Virus record (IMG/VR): IMGVR_UViG_3300009508_000011
Coordinates: 142,118-206,117 of that record
Length of the DNA: 64,000 bases
From: a virus
Reading direction: 5' to 3' (one strand)
Shown: piece after piece, positions 37,915 to 46,900 of the stretch
Layout of the letters: each line of letters begins with the position of its first letter
How positions within the stretch are numbered: the first letter of the stretch is position 1
Notes under the pieces: generated by a model
The model's input: only the letters and a program-made list of their open reading frames with translations
What the model was told of the DNA's origin: nothing
Databases searched by the model: none
Position numbers and translations under genes: made by a program

Positions 37915-39447
37915 TTGACTAGTCAATACCAATACCCATACGACCCGACAGGCACTGCGCCCGAAAATGTCGTTACGGATTTACCACATCCGCTTACCCC
38001 GGTACAGGGTAAGGGTTACTCTCTAATCGTTCCTAAAGCTGGTCCATTCTTTAAGAAAGATTTCAAACTTGTACATAAATCAAGTGGTAAGATACTTACT
38101 CCAGACGTGGATTATGTTTTCACTCACTTGGTCATGGATTTATCACATGCTTTACAGCTCCACATATATGGCTCTGTGACAGTGGTAAACCAAAGAATTA
38201 TGGGCGACGTCGTTCCAGTATACCGCACCATTGGTGGAGAGTATGTACTGGAAGAAGATAAATTCGCACAGTATGCAATCCACCTTTTGGAAAGTGATGG
38301 TGCATATCCGTGGGATAAGTTAACAGATATACCTGGTGAGTTTCCACCAGACCGTCATGAGGTACCTTTGGGTACTACTGGCGGTCACGATGAACTGATA
38401 GCGGCTATTCGTCAAATCAGTCTTGGTGGCGACCACATGCATGATATCTCTAACATTCGTCACTTGGATGACAGACTAAGTAATAAGTTGGATAGTAACG
38501 GTAGTTATAAAATCCTAACCGATGCTAAGTTACATATTCAAGGTATCTTTACTGGTAGCGTTCAGTGTCGTTTACCTAAGGTTAAAACACGCTGTTTGAT
38601 AAAGGCAAAGATTCAAATTACTGAAGGTAACGAGGTAAGTACACTAGAAGTTTCCGGTAGCATAAAGGCATACAACGATGGGGTCATCCCAGAGAAGTGG
38701 AGTAATATTAAAATTACCCCAGCCTATAGCTGTTGGGATGGTGATGTATTCATCACTTACGATAGTGAGCACTACCCTGTTATTATCTTAGGTAAGGACA
38801 AAGACTGGAACGATGCCCATATCTCAATCATCGAATACTTCACGGTTAACCCTGAAGAGATAGAAGGTGAGATTAATCCTTTCCGTGTTAGCATGGCCTC
38901 TTCATTAGCTGGGTTACAATATACCAACACTAATGACGAAGGACTTATACTACTACCTGCTACTACAGAAGGTGAGTTATCAAATGTTATCAATCGTCGT
39001 TACTTTGGAGTTATGCCTGAGGGTCTTTACCATGGCTTTAGTATAACCCAGACAGCAGTTGATAAGATTAGAGTTGGTATTAATACCGAAAGACACTCTG
39101 CTGTTATTTACGATGGTCAGGAAGCGGCTACTATTGTCCTAGACAAAGATGCTCAAATCTTAACCGTTAGTGAACCACAGTACAGTGCTATCGTGTTGGA
39201 ACTTGTTCCTGTCGGCGAGGTAGGTGACCCTAGAATCATGGTTGATTTACCAGATAGAGAAGCACAGATTCGTCTTGTCCATACCAACTCTGTTACCGAT
39301 AACATGTTAATTATTGGTGAAATTAACTGGCCTGCCAACGAAGCAGAGTTAACCACTGCCCACTTGTCTTACGATAATCGTCAGAATGCTCAATGGAACG
39401 CTGGCACAATACTACCTATAACATCAGAAGTTGTATTCCAAGGCTAA
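37915..39447 (+). CDS. Tail-fibre/adaptor protein with shared N-terminal domain
   Basis: 510 residues from TTG at 37915 with GGAG upstream. The first 165 residues resemble the N-terminus of the 1464-residue repeat fibre: YPYDPTGTAPEN, a GPFF segment, GDY-like turns, then DIPGEFPPDRHE...HDELIAAI versus NVPTAFPPTSHA...MDELIMAI. The shared domain probably docks both to the baseplate. The remainder is beta-rich. First gene of the plus-strand fibre island; its promoter is not obvious. Confidence 0.65.
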   Translation: MTSQYQYPYDPTGTAPENVVTDLPHPLTPVQGKGYSLIVPKAGPFFKKDFKLVHKSSGKILTPDVDYVFTHLVMDLSHALQLHIYGSVTVVNQRIMGDVVPVYRTIGGEYVLEEDKFAQYAIHLLESDGAYPWDKLTDIPGEFPPDRHEVPLGTTGGHDELIAAIRQISLGGDHMHDISNIRHLDDRLSNKLDSNGSYKILTDAKLHIQGIFTGSVQCRLPKVKTRCLIKAKIQITEGNEVSTLEVSGSIKAYNDGVIPEKWSNIKITPAYSCWDGDVFITYDSEHYPVIILGKDKDWNDAHISIIEYFTVNPEEIEGEINPFRVSMASSLAGLQYTNTNDEGLILLPATTEGELSNVINRRYFGVMPEGLYHGFSITQTAVDKIRVGINTERHSAVIYDGQEAATIVLDKDAQILTVSEPQYSAIVLELVPVGEVGDPRIMVDLPDREAQIRLVHTNSVTDNMLIIGEINWPANEAELTTAHLSYDNRQNAQWNAGTILPITSEVVFQG

Positions 39448-39606
39448 ATACATTAAGTGGTTTTTACGCCTACTCTTATGTAGGGCGTCGTTGAGGGTTT
39501 ATTGAAAAGCGTCCTATGTTCTTCGCTAGTGAGGAACTTCAATTGGGACTAGCAGGCCAACAACCCTCTCAACTATTTATTCCGGTAAACCTTAAGGAAC
39601 CAAAAA
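39448..39606 (+). promoter_or_regulatory. Structured 5' leader candidate
   Basis: The 159-base gap holds a long-range stem: GTTGAGGGTT (39490-39499) with AACCCTCTCAAC (39562-39573, 2-base bulge), enclosing smaller pairings such as AGCG/CGCT. A smaller hairpin with arms CGCCTAC/GTAGGGCG lies just upstream. It could be a leader of the following fibre mRNA or a terminator of the previous gene; no T tract is seen. Confidence 0.4.
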
Positions 39607-40695
39607 ATGACAGTACAAATTCGCGTGAAAACTGGTTTGGAAGCTAACCGTCTGGCATATACGCCTGCATTAGGTGAACTTCTTGTAACCACAGATACTC
39701 GCAAAATCTACGCTGGTGACGGCGCTACCGCTGGTGGTGTTGGAATCGGTGCAAGCTGTGAGTTAGTTGCAGACCAAACAGCCATGCTTGCTTCTAAAGC
39801 AATGCCAGGTGATTTGGTATTCCGTTCTGACCTTGGTCATGTGTTCGTATTGGCTGGTGCCGATGCTACAGTTCTTGCCAACTGGATTGACACAGACCTT
39901 ACTACTGCGTCTGACGTCGGTCTTGGTAATGTTCAAAACTTCGGAATCAGCGATTCAGTTGACGAAGACGTTTCTGGTCAATACGCAAGTTCTAAAGCAG
40001 TTTACACTGCTAACCAACGTGCTATCTCAGCAGAAAACAATGCTGTTGCATATGCTGACCAAGTTAAAGCTGACTTGTTAGGTGGAGCACCTGATGCTGC
40101 ACTTGATACTCTTCTTGAGCTAGGTGCTGCCATCACTGATAACGACAGTGAAATTGCTGGTATCGTTTCTGCAATAGCAACTAAGTTGGATATCACTACG
40201 TTCGATGCATTTACTGCACGTACAGATAACCCACATGCTGTTACTAAAACTCAAGTTGGTTTAGGTAACGTAGAAAACTACGGCATCACTGATTTGGTAA
40301 CTGAAGATGTTTCAACTCTTTACGCATCTGCTAAAGCTGTTAAAACTGCATACGACATGGCCGCTCTTGCTCGTTCTGAATCTTTGGATTCTCAACAGTT
40401 AGAAGGTAAGTCTCTTGCTGAAGTTATCTCATTGGCACAAACTGGTCTTGCTACCGATACTAACTTACAAGCTCACATTACGGATACTGCTAACCCGCAC
40501 AACGTAACTAAAGCACAAGTTGGTTTAGGTAAAGTTGAAAACAAAACAGTTGCTGAAATCTTAGCATCTGATGCAGTAACTTTAGCTTCTACTGATGCGT
40601 CAGAAAGCATTGCTACTACTAACTTTGTTCAAAACAAATTAGTTGACGACAAATACCTTAAAGACGGTGATGTTCTTGACGGCGGTAGCTTCTAA
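39607..40695 (+). CDS. Tail fibre with Mtd_N-like domain and PHxVTKxQVGLG repeats
   Basis: 362 residues with SD AAGGAA. N-terminal TPALGELLVTTDTRKIYAGD resembles the start of the major tropism determinant N-terminal domain, which attaches to the tail. The middle carries three tandem units of type NPHAVTKTQVGLGNVENYGI, a repeat common in phage fibre stalks. No C-terminal receptor-binding domain is seen, so it may be a stalk or a partner. Codon use looks biased to a few codons, as in highly expressed virion genes. Confidence 0.8.
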   Translation: MTVQIRVKTGLEANRLAYTPALGELLVTTDTRKIYAGDGATAGGVGIGASCELVADQTAMLASKAMPGDLVFRSDLGHVFVLAGADATVLANWIDTDLTTASDVGLGNVQNFGISDSVDEDVSGQYASSKAVYTANQRAISAENNAVAYADQVKADLLGGAPDAALDTLLELGAAITDNDSEIAGIVSAIATKLDITTFDAFTARTDNPHAVTKTQVGLGNVENYGITDLVTEDVSTLYASAKAVKTAYDMAALARSESLDSQQLEGKSLAEVISLAQTGLATDTNLQAHITDTANPHNVTKAQVGLGKVENKTVAEILASDAVTLASTDASESIATTNFVQNKLVDDKYLKDGDVLDGGSF

Positions 40696-40721
40696 GACTA
40701 ACCCCTTAGACAGTTAAACTG

Positions 40722-40747
40722 AAAAGGCGGGTAATTCCGCCTTTTTT
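40722..40747 (+). terminator. Intrinsic terminator
   Basis: 9-bp stem AAAAGGCGG/CCGCCTTTT, loop GTAATT, then T's and TTGCCG. Confidence 0.85.
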
Positions 40748-40767
40748 GCCGTACATGCGGACATAGT

Positions 40768-40790
40768 GGAGAGGGATAGACCCTCTCCAA
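40768..40790 (-). terminator. Hairpin after the Nudix-like gene
   Basis: 8-bp stem GGAGAGGG/CCCTCTCC, loop ATAGA, between convergent genes; no clear U tract. Confidence 0.6.
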
Positions 40791-40801
40791 AAATATGACG
40801 T

Positions 40802-41422
40802 TTAAAGTTCCAACGTATCTAGAATGGTGCAAATCTTCTTAGTCCACGTTTCATTCTTATCGGCACCAATGACTAATAACTCATCTGGTTTAAACCAACC
40901 GTACCAATATAGCTCATCTTCCACTGGGTTAGGCATTAGGTCTTCTTGGTCTAGATGTACCACGGTAACCAATGCAACATATTGTCTATCGGTAATGGTT
41001 TCATCAGCGGCTATTGCATATTCTAGAGTTTCAGATTTAATAATCTCTACATCATCACCAATTACTACTTCTTCTTCAATTTCACGTGAAGATGCTTTTA
41101 AGATAGCTGCCTCTATATCTATAATAGAATTGTTGTGTTGTAGGTCGCGTAGCTCAAAGTGTCCACCTACACCTAACGTTATCTTACCGCGCAATGCTTC
41201 GTGTTGATGGTCGTCCCTTCTCATAAAGGCTGCCACCTTACCATGACAAACAAAAATTGTAAGGGGCATAAGTTTACGATAGTTAAAATCGTTTAGTAAA
41301 GACGCTCTACGTTTTAAAACGATATGGTCGGAAAGTTTACTTGGTAACCTAACAATGCCATCTGTTCTTTCAGTAACTATTGATGCGGGAATAGCTACTA
41401 TGTGTTCTTGATATTCTATCAT
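40802..41422 (-). CDS. Nudix-family hydrolase, divergent
   Basis: 206 residues. LRGKITLGVGGHFE (residues 78-90) followed by ASSREIEEEVVIG (110-122) is the pattern of a Nudix subgroup with an insertion in the Nudix box; the REXXEE catalytic core is present. The Glu of the canonical Gx5Ex7RE spacing is shifted by one. Substrate unknown, probably a nucleoside diphosphate derivative such as NADH or ADP-ribose. The C-terminal strand segment (VEDELYWYGWFKPDELL) fits the family. Confidence 0.7.
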   Translation of the reverse strand: MIEYQEHIVAIPASIVTERTDGIVRLPSKLSDHIVLKRRASLLNDFNYRKLMPLTIFVCHGKVAAFMRRDDHQHEALRGKITLGVGGHFELRDLQHNNSIIDIEAAILKASSREIEEEVVIGDDVEIIKSETLEYAIAADETITDRQYVALVTVVHLDQEDLMPNPVEDELYWYGWFKPDELLVIGADKNETWTKKICTILDTLEL

Positions 41423-41471
41423 TGATATTTCTTCCGTCTGTTAATATAGTCAAAACAATAATGAATCGAGT

Positions 41472-41503
41472 AAAAAATACCCTTGTAAGTAATAGCTAAA
41501 GAT
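41472..41503 (+). promoter_or_regulatory. Promoter-like element, plus strand
   Basis: AAAAAATAC, 14 bases, GCTAAAGAT, about 93 bases before the 119-residue gene of the fibre island. A palindrome TTTTTTCGAAAAAA lies at 41566-41579. Confidence 0.5.
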
Positions 41504-41595
41504 TACGGGCTATCCTATGAGTAGTGTCTCCGGAGATGCTGCTGTAGGTATAATTCGTACCCAATTTTTTCGAAAAAATAAATGGAGAGACTCCA

Positions 41596-41955
41596 ATGAT
41601 TATTTTGGACATCATTACGTCTACCGAGAGTGGACGTAACAACTTTATACCTGAAGAGGGACAGTTCCTAGTCTGTACCGATTCTGAGAAGTTGTATCTA
41701 GGTGATGGCATAGCCGTGGGTGGAATACCAACCACTAAAAAAGCGGTTAGATTAGGTGTAGGTCTCGATGAGTTAGGACTCAAAGAAACCATGGAATCAC
41801 ACTACGTCATAGCCATTCCTGAAGAAAAACGTACTGATGAAACAGAAGGCAGTATGTTCCTTGTAACCGATGAGAGTCAAGAACCTATGTTCGGCTCCGC
41901 AAAAGAACCGAATGCTGACGATTATCTCGTTGGTGATATCGTGTTCGTATACTAA
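41596..41955 (+). CDS. Small Mtd_N-like protein
   Basis: 119 residues with SD GGAG. Contains EGQFLVCTDSEKLYLGDGIAVGG-like sequence matching the tail-docking domain of the 362-residue fibre. It ends shortly after this domain and may serve as a small fibre adaptor or chaperone for the adjacent repeat fibre. Operon with the 1023-residue protein, 14 bases apart. Confidence 0.65.
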   Translation: MIILDIITSTESGRNNFIPEEGQFLVCTDSEKLYLGDGIAVGGIPTTKKAVRLGVGLDELGLKETMESHYVIAIPEEKRTDETEGSMFLVTDESQEPMFGSAKEPNADDYLVGDIVFVY

Positions 41956-41969
41956 GTGGGGAGTTGATA

Positions 41970-44900
41970 ATGTCACAGTTAGATGTTTTAATGCGCGACC
42001 AGCATTCCCTACTGCGTGTACGCAAGATAATGCAGAAGCAAACAGACGGTGCGTGGAATACCATGTACTCTCTAAGTAACGATGCTGAAGTTTCTACTGC
42101 ATGGGAAACTGGTGTGCAAACCCAGACCCAATGGGATTCTATTTTCACCACTAGTCACAGCACAATCAGTGCGTTTGATACTGACGTTGTTACTAGTAAA
42201 CAAACAGGCACGGCTTGGATTACTGACCGAACTACCGACGCTTCTAGAATAACTGCTGCTTCTACTCAAACAGAGTGGACTACCAGTCGTATTACAGAAC
42301 ACGCTACTTCTCAGGATACCCAAACCAACTGGAACATTCAGACGACAACTTCTTTTGTTACTGACCAAACCACACAAACCGATTGGACGTCTAATCGTCA
42401 AACTGACTATAGCTATTCTAAGTCAACTACGACCAATTGGACTACTGTTGTGGATACAACTTTAACTACCAATAGAAGTACAACGACTCAATGGACGACG
42501 TCTCACTCGTCAGCTACTATGTGGACTACAAGTCACAGTACTGATTATAATACGTCACATACTACTACTACCTCATGGAATACCAGTCAGGCTACCAACA
42601 AGTCAACTACGACCCAATGGACTACTGCCCGCGATACAAGTAATAGTACTTCCAAGTCTACCAATACGGTATGGACAACTGGACACGCAACGACTAGAAC
42701 CACTACGGTTAATAAAAATACCGCAGGTACTACGTCACGCAGTACTAGTAGGTCTACCTCGACTGCGTTCAATACGTCAGTAACAACTAGTCACAGTACT
42801 ACAACTCTGTGGGGCACTGCTGTAACAACAACGTTCAGTACTAGTAGGTCCACGAGTACTAGTTATGGAACATCGTATAATACAAGTAGAAGTACAGCTA
42901 CCAGTTTCAATACTTCACACAGTACGACAAAGACCGCATCTAGAAGCACAACAACTTCTTACAATACTACCTGGGGAACTTCTCACGGTACGTCTAAGTC
43001 TACTTCGTATAGTGCAAGTACTAGTTGGACTACTTCGCATGGAACGTCTAGAAATACCTCTTATAGTGCTACTACTACTTGGAGTACTGCTAAATCAAAG
43101 ACAACGTCTAGGTCTACGACAAAGTCAAAGACAACGTCTAGGTCTACGACCAAAGCAGCTAGTAGAACCACCACATGGACAACTAACTATTGGACATTTT
43201 GGGGTGAGGATTGGGATGGTGCTGGTGGTTCAAGTAGACAGACAAGTAGAAGTACTTCTGGTACTACTTCCTGGAATTACTCTGCAACAACTAGTTTCAG
43301 TACTAGTTACGCTGCCAATACGTCGTATACAACCTCGTATTCAGCTAATACTAGTAGGTCTACGACCAAGTCTCGCTCTACTTCTTTAACAACTAGTTAT
43401 AGCACTAGTAGGTCTACGACCAAGGCACGTACTACTAGCTACACTACTAGTTACAATACGTCTAAGTCTACGTCTAAATCTACTAACACTTCTTGGGGTT
43501 ACTCTGCCAATACTACGTATGGTACATCCAAGAATACTGTAACTACTTTTGGTACTTCCCACACCACTTCCAAGAGTACAAATACTTCTTGGAATACGTC
43601 ACGTGGTACTACTAGAAACACGTCTAGAACCACAAGTACTGCGTATGGAACTACGTGGGTAACGTCTAAGAGTACTAACACTACTTATAACACGACTTAC
43701 GCCACAACTAAAGTTACTACGTCTAGTTGGTCAACTGGGTACACTACTAACTATGCCACTAACAAGTCAACTACGACTACGTGGACTACGACGAAGAGTA
43801 CCAACGTGGTGACTGGTAAGTCAACAGATACTACATGGACAACATCGTGGGGTACGTCTAAATCCACTACGACTACTTACGCAACTGCTAAGGATACTAA
43901 TTACCAAACATCGTTCGGTACATTAACTAGTTATACGACTTCCAAGTCTACTACTACCTCCTTTACAACAGTTCGTGAGACTAACAGAACCACAAGTCAG
44001 GCAACTAACACTGCTTGGTCGGTAAGTTCTACCACTAGTGTTGCAATGAGTACCTCGACCACCACGTCTTGGGACACAAGCAAGTCTACCTCTGAAGCTA
44101 GAAGTGGGACAACCACAACTGCATGGACTACATCGTATAGTACTAACGTGCAAACAACTATCATGACTACAACAAACTGGATGACTTCATTCCAGCGTCA
44201 GACTGATATTGATGCAGGTAAGACAACTACAACAAACTGGGTCACTCAAGTGGCAACAACCACAAGTTGGACTACGTCTTATAGTACCGGTGTATCAACG
44301 GTTAAGTTTACCAATTCAAATTGGACGACTTCGGCCAATACCACTAAAGAGGTTGGTGAACTTACTACGTCGGCAACGACTACGTGGACAACCATGCGTA
44401 ATACCCAAAGTGTGTTCAATACCGCAGGTGATGCTTCTGTGGCTACGGATACTTCTTGGACTACCGCTAAATCTACGTTAACTGTTTGGTCAACGAATAC
44501 TTCAGCGACTACTCAAACAACGTGGTCAACTGATGGTACCATGACCACTAGCGTTGAAATAACTTGGAATACTACCGAATCTCGTAATACAGATTTGGGT
44601 GCCGGTACTATGATTAGTACTGACTTCTTAGTTAGCACAAGTCGTTATAGTGACAGACAAACTGATGGCTCGTTCAATACTTCCGTATCCACTGCAACTG
44701 CATGGGCTACTGATACAGTTAAGTCAACGACAACATCGTGGCAAACTACTATATCAACCACCACTACGGTAGCTGGTAATGTACAAACTACGACTACGTG
44801 GACTACGTCTTACAGCACAACTGCTGATGTTACGTATACTACAAATGCTGACTACACTACCCAGTGGACTACTGCTAGACAGACAGATGTATTACATGCT

Positions 44901-45041
44901 ACGTCGGTTCTAACATCGACTTCTTGGAATACTACTGATTACTACGGTGCAGAGCGTACTACATCACAAGTTGCCTCAACAGCTTGGATAACTGGTGAAG
45001 AACGTCAAACAACGTGGGTTACTAGTCGAACTACTTCTTAA
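41970..45041 (+). CDS. Giant Thr/Ser-rich repeat fibre protein (1023 residues)
   Basis: ATG at 41970 with GGGGAG upstream (a TTG 6 bases earlier is possible). Almost the whole protein is a Thr/Ser-rich quasi-repeat. Locally it runs in a four-residue register T-[ST]-x-x, where x is often Trp, Tyr, Phe, His, Lys or Arg (for example TSYNTTWGTSHGTSKSTSYS). It has almost no Cys, Pro or aliphatic residues, so a conventional hydrophobic core is unlikely. A central block YWTFWGEDWDGAGGSSRQ differs from the rest and is shared with the 1464-residue fibre. Open long frames also exist in other phases because of low stop content; they are not genes. No N-terminal adaptor domain is seen. Position in the fibre island suggests a virion fibre. 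Confidence 0.8.
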   Translation: MSQLDVLMRDQHSLLRVRKIMQKQTDGAWNTMYSLSNDAEVSTAWETGVQTQTQWDSIFTTSHSTISAFDTDVVTSKQTGTAWITDRTTDASRITAASTQTEWTTSRITEHATSQDTQTNWNIQTTTSFVTDQTTQTDWTSNRQTDYSYSKSTTTNWTTVVDTTLTTNRSTTTQWTTSHSSATMWTTSHSTDYNTSHTTTTSWNTSQATNKSTTTQWTTARDTSNSTSKSTNTVWTTGHATTRTTTVNKNTAGTTSRSTSRSTSTAFNTSVTTSHSTTTLWGTAVTTTFSTSRSTSTSYGTSYNTSRSTATSFNTSHSTTKTASRSTTTSYNTTWGTSHGTSKSTSYSASTSWTTSHGTSRNTSYSATTTWSTAKSKTTSRSTTKSKTTSRSTTKAASRTTTWTTNYWTFWGEDWDGAGGSSRQTSRSTSGTTSWNYSATTSFSTSYAANTSYTTSYSANTSRSTTKSRSTSLTTSYSTSRSTTKARTTSYTTSYNTSKSTSKSTNTSWGYSANTTYGTSKNTVTTFGTSHTTSKSTNTSWNTSRGTTRNTSRTTSTAYGTTWVTSKSTNTTYNTTYATTKVTTSSWSTGYTTNYATNKSTTTTWTTTKSTNVVTGKSTDTTWTTSWGTSKSTTTTYATAKDTNYQTSFGTLTSYTTSKSTTTSFTTVRETNRTTSQATNTAWSVSSTTSVAMSTSTTTSWDTSKSTSEARSGTTTTAWTTSYSTNVQTTIMTTTNWMTSFQRQTDIDAGKTTTTNWVTQVATTTSWTTSYSTGVSTVKFTNSNWTTSANTTKEVGELTTSATTTWTTMRNTQSVFNTAGDASVATDTSWTTAKSTLTVWSTNTSATTQTTWSTDGTMTTSVEITWNTTESRNTDLGAGTMISTDFLVSTSRYSDRQTDGSFNTSVSTATAWATDTVKSTTTSWQTTISTTTTVAGNVQTTTTWTTSYSTTADVTYTTNADYTTQWTTARQTDVLHATSVLTSTSWNTTDYYGAERTTSQVASTAWITGEERQTTWVTSRTTS
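43095..43154 (+). repeat. 30-base tandem repeat
   Basis: Two 30-base units (43095-43124, 43125-43154), identical over the first 26 bases, encoding SKTTSRSTTK twice. A sign of recent slippage or unequal recombination in the repeat gene. Confidence 0.75.
43161..43258 (+). repeat. 98-base exact repeat shared by the two fibre genes (copy 1)
   Basis: Identical base by base to 49187-49284. It encodes RTTTWTTNYWTFW, then GEDWDGAGGSSRQ, an acidic and Trp-rich insert unlike the surrounding repeat. Confidence 0.9.
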
Positions 45042-45044
45042 TCT

Positions 45045-45077
45045 AAAATGGGGTTGTTTATTCAACCCCTTCGTTTA
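45045..45077 (+). terminator. Hairpin between the fibre and the modification genes
   Basis: 7-bp stem GGGGTTG/CAACCCC with loop TTTATT, preceded by AAAA and followed by TTCGTTT. It may be a leaky terminator that lowers expression of the two genes downstream. Confidence 0.6.
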
Positions 45078-45090
45078 AAGGATGGTTAAA

Positions 45091-45858
45091 TTGAATGACG
45101 TGACAAATAACCGTGCCTCTGTCTTCAGTCAAGTTTGCGGAAAGAGAGGTATTGAATTATCAACTTCCCACAGAGTAAATACTGGAGTATACGGTAAAGG
45201 CAAAGATTTGATTTATGGGGAACTACTAGGTGGGGTGATACTATTACCTAAGTCTCTAGGCCTTCGTATTAGAACTTTGAATGAGGTTATGGACAATAGG
45301 GAACACGATGATTTCATCAAAGACCTTATTCCGGTACATCAAGAAACAACTAACAATGCCAAGGTTGTTGTTCTACCGGAACGTTTTGTCTTGGAAATGA
45401 CCCCTAAGTGTTGTAATCAAATAGTTGATTGGGCTGCTGGTGAACCATGTTTCGTTATACCTATGGGGGATACCCCTCCTGAACTAATTGCAGGACTCCA
45501 TAAGACAGGTGACAATTTTACTATACTATCAACAAATACTGATAGACATGCCCTAATGGTTAGGTCCAAGGAAGCTATGTTCAGTACAGTAGACGCATTG
45601 GGTATTGTGGCTGTTTGGTACAATAAACCTTTCTCTTTTTTGAAAGAAGGTGGTAAACATGACTTTGGTCCGTTTAGACTAATAAATATTTTATTAGCTA
45701 ATGACCTAACCAATAGACGTATACGTCTAAACAATTTACTTAATTCGGAACTTGGTGGGTTTTTTTTACCAACAAAAAATGGTATTAATGAACTTAACAA
45801 ATTCCTAGATTATTACGAGGATAGACATGGAAAATTTACCAATACACATCGCACTTAA
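45091..45858 (+). CDS. Unknown protein coupled to the radical-SAM gene
   Basis: 255 residues if started at TTG (45091), which has AAAGGA 8 bases upstream; an ATG at 45082 sits on the SD itself. Its end overlaps the radical-SAM start by 32 bases, so it is translationally coupled. The sequence has a central ETTNNAKVVVLPERFVLEMT stretch, a Cys-Cys pair (CCNQIVDWAAGEPC) and a C-terminal helical region. No family recognised. Its place suggests a partner such as a substrate-recognition protein; that is inference. Confidence 0.6.
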   Translation: MNDVTNNRASVFSQVCGKRGIELSTSHRVNTGVYGKGKDLIYGELLGGVILLPKSLGLRIRTLNEVMDNREHDDFIKDLIPVHQETTNNAKVVVLPERFVLEMTPKCCNQIVDWAAGEPCFVIPMGDTPPELIAGLHKTGDNFTILSTNTDRHALMVRSKEAMFSTVDALGIVAVWYNKPFSFLKEGGKHDFGPFRLINILLANDLTNRRIRLNNLLNSELGGFFLPTKNGINELNKFLDYYEDRHGKFTNTHRT

Positions 45859-46786
45859 CATGACTAGTGCATGTAACATGGATTGTTCATATTGTTATCA
45901 GGACGCACTAAACTCCGGTAAACGCATGAGCAATCAGGTTTTAGATTCTGTAATAGAAATGCTTAACAAGACAGATGGGCAACGTTTCAGGATAAGTTTT
46001 TTTGGTGGTGAACCAACCCTAGCCAGTAGAGGTATGGAATATTTCATCGATAAGGTAAACATTGATAAGGTGGAGGGTTTTGAACTAACTACAAATGGTA
46101 CAAACATAGACGTAGTTAATAAAATAGCACGCATGGGTTTTGATAAGTCTGGTGGTAGAGTTACTACAGGTGTCCTAGTGTCTAATAAAGACCAACGCAC
46201 GCCACACGAAGAATTGGACCTGGATGTTGTGGATAATTCATATAGATACATAATCAGTGTGGACGATATAGATAACGTGGATGAACAGCTAGTATCTGAG
46301 TTACTAGATAGTGAATTCATACGAGTGGATTTCCGTTTTGACTATTACGGAAATTGGGAAGATATAGAGACATCTAGAGTGGAGCGAGTAATCGAACTAC
46401 TTAGAACCTTCCAACAGGCCACCACCAGATTGGAATTTAGACCACCTAAGATATTTAAACCTGTCTTCGTCAAAAAGTGTCCCTCACCACACATGAGTAT
46501 AGATACAAATGGTGATATAATGCCCTGTCATCGTATGTTCAATAGTACTCGTGGTATAGGTCAGTCGGTAGGTAATATAGTTACTGAAATGGAAGCAGCG
46601 GTAGCACGTCTACAAGCATTCCATCAAGAGATGCATTATAGTAGTGCGTGTATTGGTTTCAATGCTAACATTGGTCAGACTAGTGATACTTACGTTCTTA
46701 GTCTAGGTACTGTAGAGTTTGAAGAACGCTCAGAACCTATGCAAGAAGGTGAACTACAGGCGGCAATCCAACAGAGCTGTCGCTAA
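45827..46786 (+). CDS. Radical-SAM enzyme, SPASM-like, fibre-modification candidate
   Basis: 319 residues with SD AGGA before ATG. The N-terminal TSACNMDCSYCYQ contains CxxxCxxC (C16, C20, C23), which holds the 4Fe-4S cluster that cleaves SAM. GGEP (60-63) is the SAM-binding motif, and TTNGT follows at 88-92. The C-terminal part has C218, C234, C275 and C318, including IDTNGDIMPCHR, as in SPASM/twitch domains of peptide maturases. Such enzymes install C-C, C-S or C-O cross-links or epimerise residues in peptides. Neighbouring repeat fibres are the obvious substrates, but this is inferred from location. Confidence 0.85.
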   Translation: MENLPIHIALNMTSACNMDCSYCYQDALNSGKRMSNQVLDSVIEMLNKTDGQRFRISFFGGEPTLASRGMEYFIDKVNIDKVEGFELTTNGTNIDVVNKIARMGFDKSGGRVTTGVLVSNKDQRTPHEELDLDVVDNSYRYIISVDDIDNVDEQLVSELLDSEFIRVDFRFDYYGNWEDIETSRVERVIELLRTFQQATTRLEFRPPKIFKPVFVKKCPSPHMSIDTNGDIMPCHRMFNSTRGIGQSVGNIVTEMEAAVARLQAFHQEMHYSSACIGFNANIGQTSDTYVLSLGTVEFEERSEPMQEGELQAAIQQSCR

Positions 46787-46814
46787 ATTGTAAAGTTAAA
46801 AAATTACAGTTATA

Positions 46815-46842
46815 GGGAGAGGGCGAAAGCCCTCTCCTTTTA
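46815..46842 (+). terminator. Intrinsic terminator
   Basis: 9-bp stem GGAGAGGGC/GCCCTCTCC closed by a GAAA tetraloop and followed by TTTTAT. Confidence 0.85.
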
Positions 46843-46900
46843 TATGACCGGACGCGGTTAAAATAGAAGATTCTAGAATGTTTTATAAGGATGCATCCCT

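Noticed and set aside
41496-41792. Minus-strand 98-codon ORF opposite the Mtd_N-like gene
   Set aside because: The plus-strand gene in the same place has an SD and recognisable domain; the minus frame has neither.
42865-43389. Long open frames in other phases across the repeat genes (also 48471-48878, 48894-49289, 49326-49883, 50259-50672)
   Set aside because: They follow from the repetitive base pattern with few stop codons. The main frames have SD sites and give consistent repeat proteins.
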